NCBI GenBank assembly: GCA_003648875.1 | Contig: QMQC01000043.1 | Span: 1 to 9,265 of the forward strand | DNA length: 9,265 nucleotides | Source of the DNA: Actinomycetota bacterium | GTDB taxonomy: Bacteria; Actinomycetota; Acidimicrobiia; Spongiisociales; UBA5794 | Direction: 5' to 3' | The notes under the pieces: generated by a model | What the model was told of the DNA's origin: nothing | Seen by the model: only the letters and a program-made list of their open reading frames with translations | The model's database searches: none | Shown: piece by piece, positions 1 through 6,014 of the stretch | How positions within the stretch are numbered: position 1 is the stretch's first letter | Layout of the letters: every line of letters begins with the position of its first letter | Made by a program: the position numbers and the translations under genes

Positions 1-112
1 CGTTCTCCTCGTCACCCTGATCGCGATGGTCGCAATGTTGGCGGTGATTCTCGTCGGCCAGGCCCTCAACAGCAGGTACGACTCGATCGCATCCAGCGTC
101 GCAGACGCCTAG
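1..112 (+). CDS. Flp/Fap-type pilin component, C-terminal fragment
   Basis: The window opens inside a reading frame whose last 36 codons end at TAG (110-112). The visible peptide is one long hydrophobic helix (LLVTLIAMVAMLAVILVG) followed by a short polar tail ending SRYDSIASSVADA. That layout, a helix followed by an 'SIASSV'-like end, matches the C-terminus of Flp/Fap pilins, which are small proteins exported by the Tad system and assembled through their hydrophobic helix. The prepilin peptidase site and start lie left of the window, so the identification rests on the tail alone. Any other small single-pass membrane protein is the alternative. The stop lies 7 nt from the convergent stop of the DUF2007-type gene. 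Confidence 0.55.
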   Translation, partial: VLLVTLIAMVAMLAVILVGQALNSRYDSIASSVADA

Positions 113-119
113 TGTCCCG

Positions 120-350
120 TTAGTCGGAATCGTCTTCGACAAGTTCTTCAAGTGCCGTTCTTGCCGCCTCAGCGTCCTCTGAGCGCACAACGACCCTGAC
201 GCCACCCGTGAGCAATGTGAGCGATGGGATGGCTCCGCCGGCGTCGTCGGTAAGCATGTGTGCGGTGATACCAACAGCCTGTAGATGGGCGAGCGCAGTC
301 TGCCCTGCGAATTCGCTCGAGTATCGAGCGATCTCAACAATGTCTGGCAT
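120..350 (-). CDS. DUF2007-type putative signal-transducing protein
   Basis: A 76-residue soluble protein. It resembles the DUF2007 family (PF09413), a small alpha/beta domain whose biochemical role is not established. The family-like pattern is visible: ARYSSEFAGQTALAHLQAVGI near residues 8-28, the acidic-glycine segment DDAGGAIPSL at 35-44, GVRVVVRSEDAEAA at 50-63, and an acidic tail. The frame stays open upstream for 82 more codons to 596, but ATG at 350 is preceded five bases away by a perfect AGGAGG, and only the part after this ATG looks like the family. It stops at TAA (122-120), convergent with the pilin end. Fold-family assignment is fairly sure; function is unknown. Confidence 0.75.
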   Translation of the reverse strand: MPDIVEIARYSSEFAGQTALAHLQAVGITAHMLTDDAGGAIPSLTLLTGGVRVVVRSEDAEAARTALEELVEDDSD

Positions 351-723
351 CTGATCCTCCTGGTCGACAGTTTGGCACACCGCTCCGATTGCACCGACAA
401 GCGTGGGCCGAGGGGCGGTGTCTTTGATGGCTTCCGCGATGCCAGTTGGAGCGATCGGGTCATGGGTTCGATTCCTGATCTCACGATGAACGCCATAATC
501 GTTGGTATCGACACTTACCACAACAACAAGTATCTCAGTACCAGGGGTGTTGTGCGTGACATCGGCGTCCGAGACGCCGATCCGTTCCCACCGCACTCCT
601 CGATCTCCAAGTAGCGGATGTCATGCAACATGTCGACGAGCATCAACGGGACCACCAAGGAGGTGTGCCCATTCTGCGCATGGGTGACGGAACGATGACT
701 TGTGCTCTCGGGGTGAGTTGAGC
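351..723. other. Gap without a recognisable gene
   Basis: This 373-bp stretch lies between the divergent DUF2007-type and GNAT genes and should hold both promoters, though I cannot point to convincing -35/-10 pairs. Overlapping open frames occur on both strands (minus to 596, plus 285-614, plus 502-687). None has a family resemblance or a good ribosome-binding site. An unusually strong Shine-Dalgarno sequence, AAGGAGGTG at 657-665, has no normal ORF behind it. A 13-codon frame, ATG 680 to TGA 719-721, ends two bases before the GNAT start and might be a leader peptide. A tRNA-like T-loop at about 469-475 does not extend to a cloverleaf. Confidence 0.5.
356..361 (-). promoter_or_regulatory. Ribosome-binding site of the DUF2007-type gene
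   Basis: AGGAGG on the minus strand, five bases before ATG at 350. It fixes the short start against the much longer open frame reaching 596. Confidence 0.75.
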
Positions 724-1284
724 GTGGAACCGGACGCCCACCTCTCTCCGGTGACGCCGATCGACCCGCCGGCCGACTATCCGACTCATCTCGACAGGGA
801 GGAGGTACTCGCCGATGGCACACGAATCCGGATCCGTCCGATCGTACCAGCGGACATCGAGAGGCTTCGACACGCCTTTGCAGTGGGAGACCCTGAGTCG
901 ATCCGTCGCCGGTTCTTCACCGGTGCACCGCCTACCGGCGAGGTGTACCTTCGCTACCTCGTCGAGATCGACTATCACAGGCGACTTGCGCTGGTCGCGA
1001 TGGACATGGAAGGCAACAGTCTCGGGGTTGCAAGGTATGAAGGGGTGCAAGCCTTCCCCCTCGCAGAGATCGCGATCGTCGTGACGCCGGAGTGGCGACA
1101 TCGCGGTGTGGCACTCATGCTTGTCGAGGCGCTTGAACTTCCTGCGATCGACGCCGGGTTCGAACGATTCGAGGCTTTGTACCTGCCGGACAACAGAGCA
1201 ATCGCAGACCTGCTCGAGGGACTCGGCTACGGTGATCTCAAATTGAACGATGGTTTTGTAAGCGTGACCAAGCACCTGTCATGA
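724..1284 (+). CDS. GNAT-family N-acetyltransferase
   Basis: A 186-residue protein with one GNAT domain, expected to move an acetyl group from acetyl-CoA to an amine; the acceptor cannot be read from sequence. A proline-rich leader (residues 1-20) precedes the typical opening strand LADGTRIRIRPIVPAD (29-44). The acetyl-CoA pyrophosphate loop is seen as RHRGVA (125-130) after strand IAIVV (116-120). The last helix region LPDNRAIADLLEGLGY (154-169) matches GNAT motif B. I chose GTG 724 because GGTGAG at 712-717 lies six bases ahead; TTG 700 and TTG 718 are in-frame alternatives. It is the first gene of a close co-directional run, 18 nt before the NIF3-like gene. The layout resembles the protein-acetyltransferase-like GNATs of bacteria, but without the cyclic-nucleotide or ligase domains of Pat enzymes. 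Confidence 0.88.
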   Translation: MEPDAHLSPVTPIDPPADYPTHLDREEVLADGTRIRIRPIVPADIERLRHAFAVGDPESIRRRFFTGAPPTGEVYLRYLVEIDYHRRLALVAMDMEGNSLGVARYEGVQAFPLAEIAIVVTPEWRHRGVALMLVEALELPAIDAGFERFEALYLPDNRAIADLLEGLGYGDLKLNDGFVSVTKHLS

Positions 1285-1302
1285 GGCGTTAGCATCCCGA
1301 CT

Positions 1303-2088
1303 GTGTTGGTAGCGGATCTCCATGGGCAATTGAACGATCGATTTCCATTCGAGAATGGTGCTGTTTGGGATCCCGTAGGACTTCAACTCGGTGCTCTGGA
1401 CGACGATGCTGGAGTGATTGGTGTCTGTCACGAGGTCAACGGTGACGTTGTAACCCAGGCGCTCACGAGTGGCGTTGGCACTCTCGTGAGCTATCACCCT
1501 TTGCTGTTCGATTCGGTCACTGCGGTTGTCGGTGGCCAGACTCCTGCCGGAAGAGCGTTGCGGTTGTTGCGCGGTGGGTTGTCCCTGATCGTTGTTCACA
1601 CCGCAATGGACGTGGCGCCCGCAGGAACCGGCGATTCACTGCTTGAAGTGTTCGGTATGGCAACGATCGGATCATTTGCCGACCCCGGCGAGGAATCAGG
1701 ATTTTGGATCGGGAGGCACGGCAGGCTGGCCGAACCTACAACTCTCGCATCATTTGCATCAAACGTGTCCGAAGTGCTCTCAACATCCGTCCGATTCGCA
1801 GGCGAATCTGAGCAAACGATCCGCACGGTCGGTGTCGTGCCTGGATCGGGCTCGGTGTACATCCCTGAGGCCGCAGGCGTGGTCGATGTTCTCGTCACCG
1901 GTGATGTCAGCCATCATCGGGCACAGGACTCGATGCAGCGAGGATTGGCCGTCGTCGATGCAGGACACATTCCGACCGAGCGGCCCGGCGTCGAGCACCT
2001 GTACGCTTCTGTCTGCGATGTTGCACCTGATGCGCTGTTCATAGCCAGCGATCCACATCCATGGAGGGATGTTCAGTGGAAGACCTGA
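1303..2088 (+). CDS. NIF3/YbgI-family dinuclear metal-binding protein
   Basis: A 261-residue protein of the NIF3 (DUF34) family, widespread toroidal hexamers with a two-metal site at the subunit centre. Members are often annotated GTP cyclohydrolase I type 2, but the real function is unsettled. Visible signatures are WDPVGLQLG near the N-terminus, SYHPLLF (Y64-H65-P66), HTAMD (H99...D103) and GHIPTERPG (H222, E226). By comparison with E. coli YbgI these hold the metal ligands, except that the first His of the usual HHP is Tyr here. From memory, eukaryotic NIF3 proteins also carry SYHP and HTAxDxAP, so this may be a subfamily trait. Length is that of the short form without the inserted central domain. 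GTG 1303 (or TTG 1306) is the start; no good ribosome-binding site is visible. The 3' end overlaps the next gene by 13 nt, and the pairing of NIF3 with a zinc-ribbon protein is common in Actinobacteria. Confidence 0.9.
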   Translation: MLVADLHGQLNDRFPFENGAVWDPVGLQLGALDDDAGVIGVCHEVNGDVVTQALTSGVGTLVSYHPLLFDSVTAVVGGQTPAGRALRLLRGGLSLIVVHTAMDVAPAGTGDSLLEVFGMATIGSFADPGEESGFWIGRHGRLAEPTTLASFASNVSEVLSTSVRFAGESEQTIRTVGVVPGSGSVYIPEAAGVVDVLVTGDVSHHRAQDSMQRGLAVVDAGHIPTERPGVEHLYASVCDVAPDALFIASDPHPWRDVQWKT

Positions 2089-2786
2089 AGAGCCTTGAAG
2101 ATCTGCTCGAGTTGATGGATGTTGACCTACAGATCGACAAGCTTCTTGACGAGAGAGGTTCGCTCCCTGCCTTGGCCGAATACAAGAGCGCACACAGCGA
2201 AGTCGAACGGGTCACTGCGGTGGCCGAAGAGGCGCGTTCAGCGCTGGCGGTTGCCGACCGAGGTCTTCGCAAGACGAACGGCGAACTCGAGATCATGGCA
2301 GAGAAGGCTGCGTCTGAACAGAATCGTCTGTACGCAGGAGGTATCTCAGCACGAGACGCCGACTATCTCAGACGTGAGGTCGAAATGCTCCACGGGAAGG
2401 TCTCCAAGATGGAGGACGAGGTCCTTGAGTTCCTCGAAGCCAAGGAGCTCGCCGAGGCTGACGTCGCCGGCCTGAGTGACGAATTGGTCAAGGTTGCCGA
2501 GGACAAGGATGAACTCGGGGCATTGATCACGGAACAGTGGCGGCTCATAGACAAGGAACTTGCCGTCAAGGAGGACCGGAAGAGGGGAACGATCGAACTC
2601 GTTGACGAGTATCTACTCGAGATCTACGACGATTTGCGCAAGACGGGCAAGGGTCGAGTTGTCGGTCGACTTGCAGGCGACACCTGTGGATCGTGTCACC
2701 TGAAACTCTCCGCCGCTGAGGTTGTCAGAGTTCAGAAGCAGGATCCCCCACGCTGTATTCACTGTCGGGCCATCTTGGTCGGTTGA
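2076..2786 (+). CDS. Coiled-coil protein with C4-type zinc ribbon (DUF164/CT398-like)
   Basis: A 236-residue protein in two parts. Residues about 1-170 are charged, heptad-rich and helical, expected to form a long antiparallel coiled-coil hairpin. The C-terminus has a four-cysteine zinc ribbon, CGSC (204 and 207) and CIHC (227 and 230), with the family-typical HLKLSAAEV between. This is the architecture of the zf-RING_7/DUF164 proteins such as chlamydial CT398. Their role is not firmly known; links to secretion and nucleic acids have been proposed. GTG 2076 is preferred over ATG 2061 because GGAGGG (2063-2068) sits seven bases before it. Its start lies inside the end of the NIF3-like gene, so translation is likely coupled, and the next gene begins 3 nt after its stop. 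Confidence 0.9.
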   Translation: MEDLKSLEDLLELMDVDLQIDKLLDERGSLPALAEYKSAHSEVERVTAVAEEARSALAVADRGLRKTNGELEIMAEKAASEQNRLYAGGISARDADYLRREVEMLHGKVSKMEDEVLEFLEAKELAEADVAGLSDELVKVAEDKDELGALITEQWRLIDKELAVKEDRKRGTIELVDEYLLEIYDDLRKTGKGRVVGRLAGDTCGSCHLKLSAAEVVRVQKQDPPRCIHCRAILVG

Positions 2787-2789
2787 CGC

Positions 2790-3323
2790 GTGTTCTTCTG
2801 GCACATCGGTGCGACAATTGCGTTCGTACGATATGCCTTCCGTGATGAAGCCATGGATCTCCGGTTCCTTGCGGCAGGTGCCCTTCTTCCCAACCTCATC
2901 GATACACCAATTGGTGCACTGATGTGGACATCGTGGCAAGCTCCGCGCCTTTGGTCCCACAGTCTCATCTTCGGGTCCGCTCTGATGGTCGTCGTACTCC
3001 TTGCGACAACTCGTGGACAACGACGAAAGCAATGGATGCTGCTCGCGATCGGCGTCCTGATGCACCTCGCACTCGACGCGATGTGGGCGGATCCCGGAAC
3101 ACTGTGGTGGCCCTTCTTCGGCCTGGAATTTACGAGATCAGAGTTCTCGATGTTCGGAGAGTACGCGTCTGCCGTGATGCGGGACCCATGGATGTGGTCG
3201 GGAGAGCTCCTGGGCGTCTTGTATCTGTCACTTCTGTGGCAGTCATCCGGTCTCAATCGACGCGATGCCAGAAGCCAACTCCTTTCAACCGGTCGCGTCT
3301 CTGCGCCCATTGGTCGCAATTGA
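2790..3323 (+). CDS. DUF457-type membrane-bound metal-dependent hydrolase-like protein
   Basis: A 177-residue membrane protein with about four hydrophobic segments. It shows the spaced His/Asp pattern of the DUF457/YdjM-like integral membrane proteins: H5, LPNLID (P34 to D38), SH (H57) and HLALD (H92, D96). The family is called a metal-dependent hydrolase, but substrates are unknown for most members. The family's usual LPD appears as LPN here, though D38 follows closely. The opening MFFWHIGATIAFVRY and the RFLAAGALLP segment match actinobacterial relatives as I remember them, supporting GTG 2790, 3 nt after the zinc-ribbon gene. No separate ribosome-binding site is evident, so it is probably read by translational coupling. 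Its last 39 bases overlap the end of the minus-strand permease gene. Confidence 0.75.
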   Translation: MFFWHIGATIAFVRYAFRDEAMDLRFLAAGALLPNLIDTPIGALMWTSWQAPRLWSHSLIFGSALMVVVLLATTRGQRRKQWMLLAIGVLMHLALDAMWADPGTLWWPFFGLEFTRSEFSMFGEYASAVMRDPWMWSGELLGVLYLSLLWQSSGLNRRDARSQLLSTGRVSAPIGRN

Positions 3324-3695
3324 TTCAGATCGAAGTCCCCAGGCGCGCCGTGCCATTCTGATCGCAAGCACAGCCAATACGACAGCGAATACCTTGCTCA
3401 AGATTGCTTCATCCATCGCCTGAGCAAGTTGTGCTCCAACGAGAGCGAACACGATTCCGAGTCCACCCGTGACGTACGCGACGTTCCAAACAACTCTTCC
3501 GGCCCTTGCGTGGGTCAGCGTACCGATGATGGCCGTGGGGAGGATGATCGCCAGAGACGTTCCCTGTGCCTCAAGTTGCCCGAACACGAAGACTGACGTC
3601 AGTACGGGAACGAATATGATGCCGCCTCCAACTCCGAGAGTCGATGCAAGGGTGCCGGCGAACAAGCCAAGCATCACGAGGCCGACGATTTCCAT
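3285..3695 (-). CDS. TauE/SafE-family permease, half-size, second gene of pair
   Basis: A 136-residue membrane protein equal to about half of a normal TauE/SafE transporter (roughly 250 residues with an internal duplication). TauE/SafE proteins export sulfite, sulfoacetate or related anions. The repeat signature is present once: GLFAGTLASTLGVGGGIIFVP near residues 7-27, followed by three further hydrophobic segments and a basic, polar tail. ATG 3695 shares its A with the TAA of the upstream half gene (TAATG), so the two should be made together by coupled translation. The longer frame to 3794 runs antisense-like through the neighbour and was not used. Its 3' end overlaps the convergent DUF457-type gene by 39 nt. 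The substrate is not readable from the sequence. Confidence 0.82.
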   Translation of the reverse strand: MEIVGLVMLGLFAGTLASTLGVGGGIIFVPVLTSVFVFGQLEAQGTSLAIILPTAIIGTLTHARAGRVVWNVAYVTGGLGIVFALVGAQLAQAMDEAILSKVFAVVLAVLAIRMARRAWGLRSESIATNGRRDATG

Positions 3696-4051
3696 TAGAA
3701 CCACATCCGTACCGCGGCAACTGCCATCACGGTGGCGAACGTACCAGCGAGGACGTGCTCTGGAACTCTGTGCATCCAGCGAGCGCCGGCCCATGCTCCG
3801 GTAGCGGCTCCGATGAAGACGACCCCCGCAGTCGCCCAGTTGACGTCGCCATTGCTGGAGAACGCGAACAGAGCCGCAGCGGACGCAGCAACGATCGCTG
3901 CCATGGATGTCGCGGCGGCCGAGTATTGGTTGAGGCCGACGAGAAGCACCAATCCCGGCACGATGATGACACCACCTCCGATACCAAGGAGACCGGCTAG
4001 GAATCCGGCTAATGCGCCGACGACTGCGGTTTTGATCCAGGGAAAGTCCAC
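3695..4051 (-). CDS. TauE/SafE-family permease, half-size, first gene of pair
   Basis: A 118-residue membrane protein with four hydrophobic segments, starting with the TauE/SafE repeat signature GALAGFLAGLLGIGGGVIIVP (about 12-32). It corresponds to one half of the duplicated TauE/SafE fold. With its partner it would rebuild the full eight-segment transporter as a heterodimer; this is inference. GTG 4051 was chosen because GGTGA lies about four bases before it and the protein then begins VDFPWIKTAV directly at the first membrane segment. An open frame continues to 4234, but it runs through the divergent lipoprotein gene and its residues look non-coding. It ends in the TAATG overlap with the second half gene. 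Confidence 0.82.
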   Translation of the reverse strand: MDFPWIKTAVVGALAGFLAGLLGIGGGVIIVPGLVLLVGLNQYSAAATSMAAIVAASAAALFAFSSNGDVNWATAGVVFIGAATGAWAGARWMHRVPEHVLAGTFATVMAVAAVRMWF

Positions 4052-4091
4052 ATCGTCACCGTAGCGTCGTTCGATTGCTGAACTCCATCGG

Positions 4092-4097
4092 TAGCCT
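4092..4097 (+). promoter_or_regulatory. Possible -10 element for a leaderless lipoprotein transcript
   Basis: TAGCCT fits the actinobacterial TANNNT -10 pattern and ends six bases before ATG 4104. That is the spacing seen for leaderless mRNAs, and no Shine-Dalgarno sequence is visible for this gene. The whole divergent spacer to the permease start is only 52 bp. A six-base match is weak evidence. Confidence 0.25.
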
Positions 4098-4103
4098 CTT
4101 GAC

Positions 4104-4763
4104 ATGCTCGAGAAAGTGCTCCCTCTCGTTTTGGTTGCCGTTGTTGCCGCGGCCTGCTCGTCCGCGCCTGTCGAGCCAGATGGCCATGAGAACCCAGAGC
4201 GTGCGGTCGTGGCGTGGTTCGAAGCGATTGACAACGACGATGCCGAAGGTGCTTCGAGTGCTACCCACGCTGAAACGCTCGCGTTGATCCTCGGAATCGA
4301 GAATGACCTGGATGCCGCGGCGATTGCTGCCTATCTGGATGATGGCGTCCCAATGGAGACTCAAGCCTCATATTGGGCGTCATTCGCAGCAGGCTTTGTG
4401 GAGTTCGCCTCGAGACCCATCTCGACACTCACGGTGGGGGAGTCGGAGCGGTTCACGTCTGAGGGTGTCGAATTCGCAAGCGTTCCGATCAGTGGTGGTC
4501 CCGGTTCTGGATCAGTAGTGATCGCCCGCATGCGAGCGGACGGCTTGTGGGAGGTTGACCTCGTTGCATCCCTGGGGGACGGATTCGCTCAGCTTCTTGC
4601 CAGCGAGTACGACGACCTTCCGAACACCTCAGAAGGTGACCGCGTCAGGCTGGCATATTCGGAGACCGTGGTGCCTTCGCTTTGGGCAGCAATGGCAGAC
4701 GGAAGCTTCGGCGACGATTTCACGAGGACGGCGTTGGCGATCATCGGCAAAGCAGATGGATGA
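4104..4763 (+). CDS. Putative secreted lipoprotein, NTF2-like
   Basis: A 219-residue protein beginning with a classical lipoprotein signal peptide: MLEK, a hydrophobic core LPLVLVAVVAAA, then the probable lipidated Cys18 followed by SSAP. The mature part is acidic. It starts with a helix, NPERAVVAWFEAIDNDDAEGA (about 29-49), which resembles the opening of NTF2-like/DUF4878-type domains, and strand-rich segments follow such as GSVVIARMRADGLWEVDLV. I cannot name a precise family. It should sit on the outer face of the cytoplasmic membrane. ATG 4104 is the only start that gives the signal peptide. It diverges from the TauE/SafE pair by 52 bp and converges on the LLM oxidoreductase. Confidence 0.7.
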   Translation: MLEKVLPLVLVAVVAAACSSAPVEPDGHENPERAVVAWFEAIDNDDAEGASSATHAETLALILGIENDLDAAAIAAYLDDGVPMETQASYWASFAAGFVEFASRPISTLTVGESERFTSEGVEFASVPISGGPGSGSVVIARMRADGLWEVDLVASLGDGFAQLLASEYDDLPNTSEGDRVRLAYSETVVPSLWAAMADGSFGDDFTRTALAIIGKADG

Positions 4764-4845
4764 CCGCACGCTCGCGGTGCTCTCTCACCGGTAACTGACG
4801 ACGGATCGGTCGGCTGCGCGTCTCTTTCGTCCGTCATTCAAGCCC

Positions 4846-5829
4846 CTAGAGCTTTCGGAGTGCGGGCAGCACCTCTGCTCCAAGCATGCGGATCGTGTCG
4901 GGTTGATCCATGGATGTCGTCTGGATGGCGACAATGTTCGCGTGCACCTCGCTGATCAGTGGCGCATAGATCGACACGTAGTCGTCCATGGAACGGACGA
5001 TCGAATACGAAGCGAGGATCTCATCCCGATCCATCTCGTCTGCACGCATCCTGAGATCCATCGGATCAACGGCTTCGAGACGGCCCGGTGCGCGAAGACC
5101 ACGCCACGCCCCAAGAGCCTTCCAGGCCTCGTCCGGGCCACCTGCTCGGATCGACCATCTGGTCGCGAGGATCGTCGGAGCGGGACGACCGGCCGCTGCT
5201 GCCGCTGCCCTTGCTGGATCGATCACTCGCTCAAAGGTTACGGCAGGATCCTTCACCGAGGTTATTACCCCTTCTGCCTTGCGCGCAGCGAGTGCAGACG
5301 ACTTCGGTCCTTCCGCCGCCATGAAGATCGGTAGAGCATGCGCTGGGGGGCTGTACAGCTTTGCGCGGTCAGTCCGATACCACTCCCCGTCGTATGTGAG
5401 CTTCTCTCCGTCAAGAAGGGCACGCATGATGTCGAGGGCTTCCCCCATCCGAGAAGCTCTTTCGGCATACTTCGGAAAGTGGTATCCAAGGGGACCTTCG
5501 TTGAGGTTCTCACCAGTTCCGACGCCAAGATTGAATCGACCGCCGCTCAAACGGTCGAGCGTTGCAGCAGCCTGGGCCACGACAGCAGGGTGATACCGCC
5601 AGAGCGGAGTGATCACCCCGGTCGTGAACTCGATTGTCGAAGTGGCTTGGGCCATTGCTGCGATGGTGGCAAATGCAAAGCCGGAGCGACCGAGGTCGTC
5701 GACCCATGGATGAAAGTGCTCTGACACGAGGACCATGTCGAAACCGGCCTTCTCTGCCGCCACGGCATGCTCGACGAGCACCTCAGGCTGGAACTGCTCA
5801 TGGCCGGCGAAGTAGGCGAATCTTGTCAA
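4846..5829 (-). CDS. LLM-class F420-dependent oxidoreductase, FGD-like subfamily
   Basis: A 327-residue TIM-barrel enzyme of the luciferase-like monooxygenase superfamily, in the branch that contains F420-dependent glucose-6-phosphate dehydrogenase (TIGR03557 type). It should bind the deazaflavin F420 and move a hydride between it and a substrate. By eye against mycobacterial FGD1, the cofactor contacts are E37 (FGD1 D39), H38 (H40), W42 (W44) and E107 (E109, in GTGENLNE). The substrate-phosphate contacts are only partly kept: the position of FGD1 R283 is Y275 in ASYSIV, and K259 aligns with Arg. It is therefore probably not a glucose-6-phosphate dehydrogenase; the substrate is unknown. The start is TTG 5829, supported by GGAGGT four bases ahead. 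It stands alone, divergent from the aquaporin across 185 bp. Confidence 0.88.
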   Translation of the reverse strand: MTRFAYFAGHEQFQPEVLVEHAVAAEKAGFDMVLVSEHFHPWVDDLGRSGFAFATIAAMAQATSTIEFTTGVITPLWRYHPAVVAQAAATLDRLSGGRFNLGVGTGENLNEGPLGYHFPKYAERASRMGEALDIMRALLDGEKLTYDGEWYRTDRAKLYSPPAHALPIFMAAEGPKSSALAARKAEGVITSVKDPAVTFERVIDPARAAAAAAGRPAPTILATRWSIRAGGPDEAWKALGAWRGLRAPGRLEAVDPMDLRMRADEMDRDEILASYSIVRSMDDYVSIYAPLISEVHANIVAIQTTSMDQPDTIRMLGAEVLPALRKL

Positions 5830-5833
5830 TTGG

Positions 5834-5839
5834 ACCTCC
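5834..5839 (-). promoter_or_regulatory. Ribosome-binding site supporting a TTG start
   Basis: GGAGGT on the minus strand, four bases before TTG 5829. It justifies the non-ATG start of the LLM oxidoreductase; the FGD-like N-terminus MTRFAYFAGHEQF begins there. Confidence 0.7.
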
Positions 5840-5855
5840 GTGAAGGCTCAACGGT

Positions 5856-5876
5856 AGACGATGGACGATGGACGAC
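5856..5876. repeat. Tandem heptamer repeat, three units
   Basis: Three consecutive 7-bp units, AGACGAT, GGACGAT and GGACGAC, lie in the divergent spacer between the LLM oxidoreductase and the aquaporin. The unit differs from the TCTGGNN heptamers at 6689-6745 and 8401-8436, but has the same period. Confidence 0.7.
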
Positions 5877-5905
5877 GGTGTGAGTCTGTTGTCGGTAGGA
5901 GAGCG

Positions 5906-5915
5906 ACCGATCGGT
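5906..5915. promoter_or_regulatory. Perfect 10-bp palindrome, possible operator
   Basis: ACCGATCGGT is self-complementary, and flanking GAGA and TCTC extend the symmetry with a three-base offset. It lies about 100 bp before the aquaporin start and 77 bp before the oxidoreductase start, a fair place for an operator. No regulator is known; it may be chance. Confidence 0.3.
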
Positions 5916-5922
5916 TCTCGGC

Positions 5923-5947
5923 GAGCGAGTACCAGCGAGACTCGCTC
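5923..5947 (+). promoter_or_regulatory. Hairpin in the aquaporin upstream region
   Basis: The arms GAGCGAGT (5923-5930) and ACTCGCTC (5940-5947) are perfect 8-bp complements around a nine-base loop, 67 bp before the aquaporin ATG. It could be a leader structure in the aquaporin mRNA. There is no following T-run, so a classical terminator is unlikely. Confidence 0.35.
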
Positions 5948-6003
5948 AAATCCTTTCGAAACCTCTCCTCGGCTGCAAGAGTCATACCCGAGCGAAGGCA
6001 ATC

Positions 6004-6010
6004 GGGAGGA
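6004..6010 (+). promoter_or_regulatory. Ribosome-binding site of the aquaporin gene
   Basis: GGGAGGA four bases before ATG 6015. It decides against the in-frame ATG at 5868, whose 49 extra codons show no family resemblance. Confidence 0.8.
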
Positions 6011-6014
6011 ACAC

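Noticed and set aside
402..486. tRNA-like signal: GGTTCGATTCC T-loop, with 402-408 able to pair with 479-485
   Set aside because: No D-arm or anticodon arm can be drawn, position 8 is not T, and the T-stem has a mismatch plus wobbles. Treated as coincidence.
351..596. 82-codon in-frame extension of the DUF2007-type gene
   Set aside because: The extension has no family resemblance and a perfect ribosome-binding site marks the internal ATG at 350.
643..1275. 210-codon open frame antisense to the GNAT gene
   Set aside because: Rich in Arg, His and Cys with no domain; the opposite strand encodes a clear GNAT fold.
4764..4845. Possible terminators between the lipoprotein and LLM oxidoreductase genes
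   Set aside because: Only a 5-bp stem (ACCGC/GCGGT) and a weak 6-bp pairing with a long loop are present, with no T-run; too weak to list.
4988..5593. 201-codon open frame antisense to the LLM oxidoreductase
   Set aside because: Low-complexity Ser/Arg/Ala translation; the minus strand carries the recognisable enzyme along its full length.
5868..6014. 49-codon N-terminal extension of the aquaporin
   Set aside because: It covers the heptamer repeat, palindrome and hairpin, lacks family resemblance, and ATG 6015 has a strong ribosome-binding site.
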